The notes under the pieces: generated by a model
What the model saw: the letters and a program-made list of their open reading frames with translations, nothing else
The model's database searches: none
What the model was told of the DNA's origin: nothing
Shown here: positions 37,061-47,834 of the stretch, one piece after another
Numbering within the stretch: the stretch's first letter is position 1
Layout: the number at the start of each line of letters is the position of its first letter
NCBI GenBank assembly: GCA_963855995.1
Contig: OY979720.1
Span: 16,698,430-16,762,429, forward strand
Direction of reading: 5' to 3'
Length of the DNA stretch: 64,000 nucleotides
DNA from: Muricea muricata
Lineage: Eukaryota > Cnidaria > Anthozoa > Malacalcyonacea > Plexauridae
Program-made: the position numbers and the translations under genes

Positions 37061-38699
37061 TGGACCGGCACAAATCTGATCAAAAGTTCCGACGCACGCC
37101 GTCAAGAGGGTCAATAAGGGTGAGTTACCAAAACTCAAGCAATAATCCATGCGAAAATTCCCTTGAATCCTCATTTACGATGATTCACTAGCGTACGTAA
37201 TCGACATTAACTTAATAGAACAATAGGATAGGACTTAACAGAAGGAATATTTTTCAGTTGCAGTTTCTACAGTGGATTTTGGGGGAATTGTGTACCATAA
37301 TTGAAAATATATCGGATATATTTTGAATATATTTATCGCGTTGGATCTTCAGCATACACATGTTGAAAACTAAGTTTATTTCGTTAGGACTATTGCTCAT
37401 TTAGTTTGACCTATAGTAATTAAAGAAGAAGTCACGTTTTTCTGAACAATCACTTGTAACTTATGTGACATTCGCGTGCGTTTCTGATCACTGCTTAAAT
37501 TGTGTACAAGATGAACATGTTTATTGTACATTGCACAAATGCTTATGTTATAAGACTTTCGAGAACGGTGAGAATTCGATTACTTTCCGGGTATATTAGT
37601 TTTTTTCTGGACAATACACTTGCAAACTGCTAATTAGGAGGAGCTATTTATTGTTTAACACAACCAGCCGCTACGAATTACGGCAGTCTCTCGAAGAGCA
37701 ACCATTAAGCAAATTATCACCTTACTGGTGCCGTATTCTGGCGAAGTATTGAATTATAAACGACAATAGTTCTCTGAGTTTTTTGTAAGCCTCACCACGC
37801 TATAAACCACGTTCTTCCAGAGTTTAGCCGATTGCGCAAGCATCGTGCTAATGAATCGACGAATTGCTACACCTGGTACCAGCAATGCACTAATGAAATT
37901 TTGCTTATTTTATTTGTCGAGTTTTATTTTGAAAACAAACACAGGTTACGGGCATCGTTTCAATGAAGCAACGTGTAATTTGTGTGAGCATGGACAACGG
38001 CACCGCGGGATAACATTATGTAAAGTCAAACAAACAAACTAAATACCCGTATCTTCATTGTATGTGTTTGTTGAGGCAAAGCAAAATATATTCCCGCCTT
38101 TCTCATCTACGCACGTGTTGACAAACGTAAACAAAAAGTGGCCGATTCGACTTCTATACATTCTTCAAACAAATTAAATGTCTTTAGAACCTAAATTTCT
38201 CAATTTCTTCACATCTACTGCAAGTCATTTTTACTAATTGCCCAGCAAAACAATCTAAATTGTTTCCAGCCATGCAGAATTATGTACATCAACTCGTATT
38301 TACATTTAATATTGTTAGGATTTAGGTTAAATATTATGTCGTAGAATCAATAATATTTGCCCTATTACGCTAAAATATTTGGCAAATGTTAAGCGAGTAA
38401 ATTTAAATATTTGAATGTTTCGTAACATTTTCGAAATCATGCCCGCCATATAGTCTATATTCTGTCTAAATGACATCCTTAATTATAGCTTTGATGGCAA
38501 TTATGATCGGTCAAATATAAGACTTGTTTGTGGCACTTGCTCAAAATAGCATATATCGTTTGAAAAGGTGACGTATTGTAACAAACGAACAACAGTTTTG
38601 CCAACCGCAGTGAATGGTTATAAGATTCTCTATAGCCGAAACATGGTCAAAGTTGTGAAATTTCAATAATGTCATACAAATTGACACAAGCTATTTTAA

Positions 38700-38850
38700 A
38701 TACGGCAGTTTATTCTAAATTTACTATAACTTTATTTAGGAAGAGGTTTAATAATCATAAGAACTCTATGAGGAAGTATGAACAAGGGGGTAGAAAAATG
38801 GCTGCGGAGCATTTGTACGCACATTTTGCACACTATCTGCCAATGACAAT
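38700..38850 (+). pseudogene. Fragment of a Penelope-like GIY-YIG endonuclease domain
   Basis: The open frame reads YSKFTITLFRKRFNNHKNS, then MRKYEQGGRK and EHLYAHF. The FR-x-RFNNHK and EHLYAHF blocks in this order match the GIY-YIG region of Penelope-like retroelements as I know them. The frame then appears to shift near 38835. No reverse transcriptase is visible upstream, so this is a short relic. Confidence 0.6.
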
Positions 38851-39031
38851 GTATGTTTGGTTTGTAAATGTGATTTCTACTACTCGCTTGCTACGGAAGA
38901 AACAAAAAAAAGAATTTCTGCAACGTTTTACATTCAATATTTAAATATACGTAATTTTACTCAGATATTTTGCATTCAATCTGAACAATGCAATTTCTCA
39001 AGCACTGAACTGAACTAGAATATGTAATAAT

Positions 39032-39048
39032 TTTATTATATATTTTAT
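39032..39048 (-). terminator. Polyadenylation signals of the GPCR gene
   Basis: Two AATAAA hexamers on the minus strand (complement of TTTATT at 39043-39048 and 39032-39037), 19-35 bases past the stop codon at 39067. This implies a very short 3' UTR and supports 39067-39960 as the true last exon. Confidence 0.55.
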
Positions 39049-39066
39049 TATATATTATTATTTAAC

Positions 39067-39960
39067 CTACAAGTAAGACCAGATACTGGTCGGTTCTGAA
39101 TTTTTCGATTTAGAAACTTTTCTCAGCTCTGAGCCTTTTCTCAATTTATTTCTTTTCATAGAATGATTTAGATATTGTCTGGGGCAAATTTCTGTGCTTT
39201 TGTTATCTTGGTCACCGTGTTTGTGTGTTTTTGGACGAATTCTGAGAATAACTTGCTCTTTTTCTTTATCGCATATGTCACACCTTTCAAATGTTTTGTG
39301 GGGATGATCTTCATCTTTCTCTGTTTCTGTATGTGGGGCTTTTAATTTATTAACGTCGTCGTCTAACTCTTTCCGGAATCCTTCAAAGTCTTCCCAATAA
39401 TTTTTCCGAGAATATCTATTCCTTTTTCTTGGATATTGTTGTCTGGATTTCTTCCTGCTAAAATGTCTCTGATTTTCATGCCTGACAGGGGGAATATATT
39501 GTAGGAAGTTCGGAGAAACTGTTCTTGAGCTATCCGACATCTCTTTACACATGTGCTTCCGAGAAATTTGATGGTTTTCCTGGAACGGTTTAAGGTCTTG
39601 ATCGTTTATGACATTGCTAAGGTATTGGTTTATACGCTGTGTAATGAGACAGTCATCAGTGAAATTCTGCGAATTCTTGCGTTCGGCCATTTTTCTTCCG
39701 CGAATTGAACAACATTCTGGTACATAATTTTCCAGTCGACTTGTCTCTTTTACGGAAACATCGTCAAGATGCAACACACTTTTACATTTACATCCCCTGA
39801 TGTCGTCTTCGTTGTCTTCGGACGATACTTTTCGTGATTTACGAGTTTCCCCATCTAAATTTCCAATGCTGAGCAAATTTTTGTGGTGAAATGTATGCGT
39901 TCTTTTCACAGTATCATTGCTTGCGACATTTTCAGCGTTTTTCATTTGATCATCGTTCTG
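39067..39960 (-). other. GPCR terminal exon: charged C-terminal tail
   Basis: A 297-codon open exon after the acceptor at 39962-39961. The product is hydrophilic, with no membrane segments, and contains a Cys pair in FERCDICDKEKE and several basic clusters such as RKKSRQQYPRKRNRYSRK. I do not recognise a domain. It joins exon 3 (40574-40222) in frame, and exon 3 joins the receptor after SK at phase 1. It could instead be a separate gene, but then it would lack a clear promoter and start context. Confidence 0.7.
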
Positions 39961-42900
39961 CTAAAGTATAAATTGTTACATATGTTATTTTTAATGTTCG
40001 TTAATTTCCTTTACTTTGTTAGTTTTGTTTTTACATAAGTGTATACGTGTGTGCTGATAATATAAATTTTAGTGTAGATTTCTACATTTGTAAACAGTCC
40101 TTGAAATTTTTTTTGATGAAAATAAGATTAAAAAAAAAGATTGCAGGCTCAGGGTTTAAGATCGATAGATGAGCAGTACCGCAACCAATCACAATGCATG
40201 CTTTACAACAACAACTTTTACCCTATCCTCATCTTGTATGCTTTCCTCTGTAAAGGATTCATTCCTTACAACGATACTTTCCTTAACCGTACTAACGGTG
40301 TAGCGACGTTTTCTTTCCGTATATTGACTTGCATGACGTCGAGAAAGTATCGAATTATCGCACGAGTGACTCCGCTGTTTGCGTTCAATCTCCACTTCAT
40401 CATCATGTCCATCGCTGTTGATAGACTGAGAATTAGTCTGCCTATTGAGAGACAGTTCAACAACAATATTAGCTGCTTTGTGAGCTTGTTCTTTGGTTCG
40501 TTTATTATCCTCATCTTCTGTTTTGTTCTGATTTATTTCACCGCCACCAGAGCGAGAAATAGCTAAACCTGAACCTGTAAAATTAGTAAAACGACAGATT
40601 TTTAGATAAATTTATTAACTTCGCCCGAATTGGGATATGATTACAAAGATAATTGCCCATCAAAATTCACGGATGAAAATCATATAAATTGAACCAGAGC
40701 GAAACCCTTGCGATTTGTACAAGACAAAACAGGACTTAGTGAAATAATGAATGTTGGTACACTGATATTAGCACACGAGAAGAAGACATTCGTCATTTTG
40801 TTGTGCAGTTATAGAAAATTATTTTGTGCATGATTTGCAAAGAAGGCATTCGATGATGAATCTATTAACTACATGGTCAGAATAATATGCCCGAACTTGA
40901 GATTCACAGTTAATACAATGTATGGTTTGGAGAGGAAAACAATTGTGGATCGCGTGTGTACTTTATTGACTCCGAATCAACCAATAGTAATGTCTAGTTT
41001 GGTCACTGAACAGCTGAGTCCAACATTCAGGTATTGGTTGTATACGCAAAAGTACAAGAGGCACGTGATGAGGTGGATACCATCTTTGCATAATCCTGGA
41101 CAATGGCATAGATAACGAGTTCTATTGTTTTGCACGTAAGCCTTTAAACCAGGTATAATTCTATTTACTGTGCAAGAATGGATCAGGAATATAGTCCTAT
41201 GAAGTTTGCGAATTTTGTACGCTTTTGTGTTATGCGCGGAAAAGTGTAATCACATTTCGAAATGTGATTACACTTTTCCGCGCATAATACAAAAGTGTAC
41301 AAAAAATTCGCAAACTTCACAGGACTATATTTTCAACATTTTACAATATTTTGCGACCAACTTCACAATTTTACCCAATTTAGGATGCTCATTTCCAGTG
41401 GCGTAGCCAGCGTCGATAATTGGAGGGGCGAATATTCATATATCATGTTTTGCATCATTAATTTCTTTTGAAATCTAATGTTGTTACGGTCTGTGAACAC
41501 AAATATATGAATATTCGCCCCTCCAATTATCGACGCTGGCTACGCCACTGCTCATTTCAGCTGTGCTAATGAATATTCCTAATCAAAAGTTTGTCTAAAA
41601 GAGAAATCGTCTATTTAAATTATCATGTGCTAAGTGTTGGAACATCTCAATGGGACATAGACATACCTTTACTTAATGTAGTAACGTCGTTGAATTTTGC
41701 CAAACAGCTCAAGAATCTTTTGAAGACTTTGATATAGCTCTTCTTGTATCTTTCCCAAGTGAAAAAATATATGAGAGGATTTGCAAGGGGACTTGTTAGA
41801 GGCTGTAGCGTTGATATTAGAGTAAGGATTTCATCAGGTCCGCCAGTGATCTGAGCTCGAGTTATGGAGACCTGTATAACAAATGAATCATGTAAAGCCT
41901 GCTGCAGACCTTGAGCATCATAAAAGAATAGATCTTCGTTAAGTATTGTCAGGTCCAACTTTGTGCGTCTCGTTTGAACACCGTGTTGGTTGATGTCGTT
42001 GGATCAGGTTTAAATGTGTTTAAAACATTCATTGTCGATATCAGGTCATTTTTTAAAAACATGCTCCGAAGTTCAATACGAATGTTCGTATTTCTAAGTT
42101 TTACTTGTTCAAACTTTAGGGCAATTTCAGAAGCCATGACAGATCAATACTACTTACGTTTTGCATTGTGATCATTGCGAGAGAACTTGAATCCTGAGTT
42201 CTTGACTCCTGGTAGTATATGTAGTAAATTTCTTCATAAGACACGTCTCAAACTTCAGACAATTAAAACTTAAATTTATTCAGTACTTTATTTTACTTAG
42301 CCTCGCAACAAGGGTCATCACAACAGCGTGAGCCAATTACTGTGGGCCCGTATTACCACCCTGTCAACTTTCCCTGTGTGAAGAAACCAGAGTACTTGGA
42401 GGGACCTACGACTTTCGACAGAGCGTTACTCTTTTCACATGCAGGAGTAGGTTCGAGTCACAGTGAGAATATTTTCCTGAGAATCGAGCTGGTGGCCCTA
42501 TACGAGTAAAAGCTTTCAGAGAGAGGGAAATGGGGATAGAAATTGACTATTTTTTGTAGGAAATGGGATTTCATGCTCTGACATGAGATTCATTGCCCGA
42601 AACAAGGGAAATCGAGAATGTAATTAAGATTCAAGTGAGACAGCAACTATGACTATGAGATTTGTGCACTTGGACAAGGGATTCAGTGAAAATTTGGACA
42701 AGAAAATAGCTCCCCCCCCCCGGCCGCCCTTCAAGACCCTGAAATAATGGTACGAATTCTGAGCTTGTTTTTCAAAAGTGACTTGAAATCGACAATAATA
42801 TTGTGTTGTCTTGTTGCCTGTTTGTGACAGTGTTGAATGATGTTGAATCGTTGGAACGGGGGGGGGGGGGTAAATGGCAATAATTTGAAGTAGAAGAGGA

Positions 42901-44278
42901 GAGAGAATTGATGGGAGAGAAGAATCATATGCTGAATTCAGCTGATTTGTGCGTGTGTGATTCCGCGGTGTTACTCAAAAGATCGGATCGTCTTTTTTAA
43001 TTGAAGTGATTCGGGATGCCGACAGTCAGTGAAATTATTAATCATTAATGATCAATCTACTAATTGTTTGCTTTTGTGATATAGTTGTTATTCTAGCAGC
43101 ACAGCGTCTATCATATGTCCTAAAATATTCATTAACATCCGAAAGACGCGTGATAGATTTACAGTTAATGAAATTCTGCTGACAGAGATTTTCACTAAAT
43201 TGAAGATGATGATATGTCAAGAACGACTATTTCAAGAAACTGTTATATGTAACTGAATAGTTCAATACCTTTATCAACAGGGAATATTTCGATAATTGAA
43301 TTGTGTCTAAATGTCTTCAAAGTACACTAAAAACTCTCTTGCAGTGAAATAGGAGGGAAGATGACTAATAGATAAAGAGCTAGTTTACGAAAGGTAGATG
43401 GACGTTAAGGTGCTAAATTTTGTCTAGAAAGTAACGTAAAAACGGCAACTTACCATCAATGGTAGCCAGCTGAAATAGAACAGACCGCTAACCATGGCTG
43501 TTACCTTGAGTAATCTCTGGCTTTGTATGAACGAAATGGACGTAGTTTTGGTCAGCGCGACCCCTCGTTGTTGCAGATCTACTATGGCCCCTCTTCTGGC
43601 CACAAATCTGGTTTGTCTTTTCATGAATTTCTTCAGAGATATCTTTATGGCTAAAACGCAATAGGATACGACCAGCATGTCGGCGTAGCCAATGACTACG
43701 ATTAAGATAGCGTAATCGCTGTCGTGAGGAAACAGACATAACGACATTTTGGGGAGTAACACATAATTTCCCCAAGCAATTAGGGGAAGTGATGAAACGA
43801 AGATTGAAATGGACAGTAGTATAAAGAGAGTTTTGATTGCTCTGCGAGTATCAACGTAGGTTTTATAGAAGAATGGTCGACTGACGGCCGTGAGTCTTTC
43901 CAAGTTTATTACAGTAACTATGAAAGCACTTTGCACCTGTGTTGTAACAGTGAACCATGCTTGAATCTTACACAATATCCCAAATTCTGTATTCTGCTGT
44001 ACGGACGTCCATTTGAATAGAATGGCTAGCAAGATACTTGTCAAGGTGTGCGTGATGTCCAGCAATGCTAGCGAAGAAATAAAGATATCTGCTACCAAAC
44101 GCCTGGCAAAACTCTTCACCGTCCACAAAACGAAGGAATTGCCAATAACAATGGCGAGCGAGATTATGACCAATGCGTAACCGGTCTTAAAACTTTCCTC
44201 GGTTTCTTCAGATTGCGTTCCCGCTTTTGAAGGAAAATGTACGCTCGCTATAAAGATGGTTCGATTTGTCGTTTCCAT
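39067..44278 (-). CDS. Rhodopsin-class (class A) GPCR with very long cytoplasmic tail, 4 exons
   Basis: Exons on the minus strand: 44278-43454, 41871-41667, 40574-40222, 39960-39067, with GT-AG junctions and phases 0, 1, 0. The product is 758 residues. Exon 1 holds transmembrane helices 1-6 and exon 2 holds helix 7. Class A landmarks: Asn47 (GNS) in TM1, LALLD with Asp74 in TM2, Cys103 and Cys181 as the likely disulfide, LER (126-128) in place of DRY, FSWLP (Trp271, Pro273) in TM6 and NPLIY (306-310) in TM7. NRT at residue 5 is a possible N-glycosylation site. Exons 3-4 encode a hydrophilic tail of about 430 residues rich in Lys, Arg, Asp, Ser. The ligand cannot be told; it resembles the diverse orphan amine/peptide-type receptors of invertebrates. 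Assignment of exons 3-4 rests on phase and splice fit, not homology. Confidence 0.85.
41188..41617. mobile_element. Foldback family A, copy 3, left end truncated
   Basis: Carries the family A core: ATAGTCCTATGAAGTTTGCG, then GCGCGGAAAAGTGTAATCAC and its exact reverse complement, then the right arm ending TTTGTCTAAAAGAGAAATCG. The left terminal arm is absent. It sits in GPCR intron 2 and is interrupted by a hAT-type element at 41396-41550. Confidence 0.8.
41396..41550. mobile_element. hAT-type MITE with perfect 8-bp target duplication
   Basis: A 155-bp element with about 44-bp near-perfect terminal inverted repeats starting CAGTGGCGTAGCCAGCG, flanked by CTCATTTC on both sides (41388-41395 and 41551-41558). 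The 8-bp duplication and CAGTGGCG-type ends are hAT hallmarks. It inserted into a pre-existing family A element, whose right arm resumes cleanly after it. Confidence 0.92.
42330..42495. repeat. Dispersed invertebrate repeat of the AACCAGAGTACTTGGAGG type
   Basis: Contains AAACCAGAGTACTTGGAGGG, TTTCGACAGAGCGTTACTC and ATGCAGGAGTAGGTTCGAGT, a string of motifs I associate with an abundant interspersed repeat of many invertebrate genomes. A related block on the other strand occurs at 48235-48325. It is in GPCR intron 1. Class assignment is uncertain. Confidence 0.4.
43454..44278 (-). other. GPCR exon 1: N-terminus and TM1-TM6
   Basis: A 275-codon exon from ATG to a GTAAGT donor right after SWLPLM. 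The exon ends inside TM6, and the sequence resumes in exon 2 with VSITRAQITGG, completing TM6 and extracellular loop 3. The start codon is the first Met of the frame and gives a normal short extracellular N-terminus. Confidence 0.92.
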
Positions 44279-44329
44279 TCCCGGTTAAAATTGTACAGGA
44301 GTCGTGGCAGGCTTGATGCTTAGTGTTGT

Positions 44330-46569
44330 GATAACGAGACGTTTTATGCCATTAAACCAGATGTCGGGAGGTAAAAGAGATACTCTGAGCTTTATGTCAA
44401 TACACTAAGCAAACAAGCCAAAGATAAATGCTGAAAGCTTATTATTACTCTGTCTTTGATTGCACTAATGCCTCTCCAATGTTTACAATGACTCCAGCGA
44501 CAATTTGTCATGTCATGAAATATATAGATCATGAAAGTTTGATTGCATGGCTTGGGTATTTCTTGTGTATTAAGCGAATAAACCATTGAATTCTTTGAGA
44601 AAAACCCTGAAATGCTTGATTAGAGTTCTTACCTTTTATTAATATTATAATATGTACGGCAACAGTATTTTGAGCATGTCATAAAAAACTGAATGTAAAA
44701 CTAACAAGATACCATAAACGTTTTTTGTGAAAACTGAAGAAAAAAATGCTTTAATACCTTAGCCGTTATTTCGAGACGTGTCAATATAGCTATGTTTTTT
44801 CAACAGAATTTACCAAGACTATATTGAGAAAATATGTTTTCAATTTCCTATTTTTTCCCCTCTGGGTAAAATAAATGGTTAACATGACCAAATATATTAT
44901 TCAGTTGTTATTCATTCAGGATGTGAGCGGAACAAATTATTAATTTTTTAAATGTCTTATGATTACGCATTTTTTATATCATGGCTTAAAATTTTCACCC
45001 TATAACCGTGCATAGTTCACTATATAAAGCGAACTGAATAAACTGGGAGACATTTGGGTCCCAGATTATAAATTAATAAGTCTCGCCGAGATAAGTTGCC
45101 ATTATATTTCATAAAAATTGATTGTTAGAGGCTATTATGAATAGTTTCATTACACAGGCAGTCCAAAAGAACTGGTCAGGATGTGATGTATTCATATTGC
45201 AAGATGAAGATTAAACAATGCGTACAAAACGCCTCTGAATACTTTAGTAACACTGCATGGCACAACACGTTTTACAATGGGTTTCACACGCATTAGCGTC
45301 CAATAACTGTTACAGTGATTTTGTGGTAATTTAAGAAATTGACAATAAACTTTGGCTATCTTTCAAATTTGGGGGAATCGTAGTCACTAGATGGTGCTGC
45401 AAGAGAGCCAGATGACGTGCAAAGAATATGAGTCGAAGAACACACTCGCTATTAACATTAATATACTTTCTAACTGTGTGACTTACAACACATGTTTTGG
45501 TATTTTGTAATATTTACTAATGTTACCCAACAAACCATTTTTTGCTCACGAGCAGTTCTTTTTGACTGCCTGTGTAGAACCATCGATTAAATTACACTGG
45601 GCTTGACAGTGCAGTCACGCCTTGTGGACACTCCGCTATTCAATCTCCAGCCAAAACTATATTTTTAATGTATAAAAGTTCACGTAACTGTGGTTCAAAC
45701 GATTTGAACTTTGCAATCCAGTAAGATTACCAGAACAACGTTCAAAAAGTCCAATGATTCACTGGGATGACATGTATTTTTATACAGACAAAACTCTCTG
45801 ATCCTGACTCGAAACCAATCCCTATAATTTACTGGATGCAAATATTTAATTTACCAGATTACAATGTTCAGATTGAGTGAAACGTTCGGTCATAGTTTTT
45901 TTATGCATGTCATCTGCAAAAATGCAATTACGATATGAAATGGTCCAATCAAGTGGTCTCAAGTCCCTTCCTAATTGCTTAGCGGCTCAGCTAATCACAT
46001 TTCACTCGTGTTTTTTAATTCCTAAAGTTTTGTTTTTCGACAATTTGGCTGCTCGGCCTTATCTATCAGGGCTCACTGGCCAGTTGTTCAAAAGTCGGTT
46101 AGTTTAACCCTGGGTTTACGTGAAATTTAAGTTAAATTTCCGTTGCAGTTTGTTTATGAATTTAGAAATATTTCTTCAGAAATCTTGTCCAGATTGATGG
46201 TAGTTTTACGTCCTATTTAGTATTGAAGGTTTTAAGGTAAACAGTGTGTAGGAATAAAGAAACTTAAATAGTGAGTTAAAGAGTAAGTGCTAACTCTGCT
46301 GTGACCCCAGATTTATTTTTGTCGGGTAGCCTTAGTTCGATCGGACCACAGTCACAATCGATCTGACGCATCTACTTGTCAGTATGGTAGTTTGTGTGTG
46401 CGCTACATGCGTTGAAGTGCGTAGAGCTGAGACTATGGAACCACCTGAATTTGCTAACATGAAGTACTTCACTACCAAATTGTACCCAATCCTTTTGATC
46501 TCGGCGTGCCACGTCGGGCTAAGTTAAAAATCGTTCCAAGTTCTTCTTATTTTCGATTTTTACATCAAA
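44330..46569. other. Divergent intergenic region between the GPCR and COPB2
   Basis: About 2.2 kb separates the two divergent start codons, so promoters and 5' UTRs of both genes should be here. A TA-flanked MITE occupies 45153-45574. I cannot place transcription starts from sequence alone. Confidence 0.5.
45153..45574. mobile_element. Tc1/mariner-like MITE with TA target duplication
   Basis: Terminal inverted repeats of about 21 bp, CACAGGCAGTCCAAAAGAAC on the left and its near complement on the right, with TA at 45151-45152 and 45575-45576. The 422-bp interior is non-coding. Confidence 0.8.
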
Positions 46570-47834
46570 ATGGTGAGTTTATTTTAATAGATCCATGTTA
46601 TACTGTTCTTAGTTACTGTCTGTGATTTGGTGTTGTCTCTAATGCATAATTTTATCAAGATCAATGGCGTTTTGATCAGTACTAGCTTGTGACGTGTGAA
46701 ATTTGTAGCATTTGCTATTTGTGGTCATTTCTTGTCTCCAATTTTGTTTTTATTTGATGTACATACGATTGTTGTGATGTTGATAACGAATTTTTGTATA
46801 ATTAGCTCCATCTGTATTCAAATTGAGGGAGTCTAAGATTAAACAAAACATTCTACAATATGTCAAAAATGTAGGAAAATTATAGTAATAAGTTATTTGT
46901 AGGTTTAACTAACAATATTACGAGTGTACTGTTGTGGAAACACCATATAAATTTATTTTTGCCAAGCTTTCTGTCCACGATCCAAGTTTGCAGATCGAAA
47001 GCTTAGCAATAATTTTATGTTGTGTTTCCATATAAAGAAAGATCTCCAGGATGCATCCAGTGTTGACACTGCACTGAATATATGCCAAAGCAGTTGCAAG
47101 GGCTATGTCAAAATTTGCCTTGGTCATTTGTGGCTGAATCTTTCCCACGTCTGGTTGTATAGTTAGTGTGTGTGGGTAAAATTATGCAAGCTTTAAGATC
47201 AAGCTTGTAAATCTTATTGTTTTAAGATGAATAATTTGCTGTAAAGTTATGCTGTTTGATGTTGTATATATATATCCTGGAAAATTAAAATTAGGTTATG
47301 TTATTAGATTATTGCACCAAGGCTTCCTGTGTCTCTACGCCTGAGGTTGTGCTAGTAGTTCGTATTTTTCAGTACCACTTACCACTTGATCTGAAAACAC
47401 GGAATAATACTGGCACTAGTTGTCAAATAGAAATCCATTTTTCTATCCAATTATCAAATTCCTCATACAATATAATTTACTTTGTTTCTAAATTTCTGGC
47501 AGTCTTAAAATTTTCGTTATTAAAGACAGTTACTAAGTTTCAGCAAGTTTCACAAAGGAAAACAAAATATATAAGTGATTAACAACAGCAAAGTGGATTT
47601 TTATTTGGTAGCTAGTTTCAGTCCTTTTACTCACGGTCAGATCAGCTAGTACATATGGTACACATATGATCATATGTCAAGATATTTGCAAGCTGTCTAA
47701 TAGTTGTAGAAGTCTAAAAACTATAACTGTTTAATGTATAATAACTGGGTTTATTCCATATTTATCTCAATCAAGGTACATAAATTCATTGATCTTAATC
47801 TTTTCTTTTGCAGCCGCTAAGGTTGGACGTTAAG
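46570..47834 (+). other. COPB2 start: ATG-only coding exon plus 21-nt microexon
   Basis: The ATG at 46570 is followed at once by a GTGAGT donor, so exon 1 contributes one codon. After a 1.24-kb intron the next exon, 47814-47834, encodes only seven residues (PLRLDVK) between a CAG acceptor and a GT donor. Both junctions are phase 0, and the joined peptide matches the conserved beta'-COP N-terminus exactly in register. Confidence 0.9.

Noticed and set aside
41949-42137. 62-codon minus-strand frame between GPCR exons 1 and 2
   Set aside because: Using it would break the continuity of TM6 to TM7, which is perfect when exon 1 joins 41871. It has no homology I recognise.
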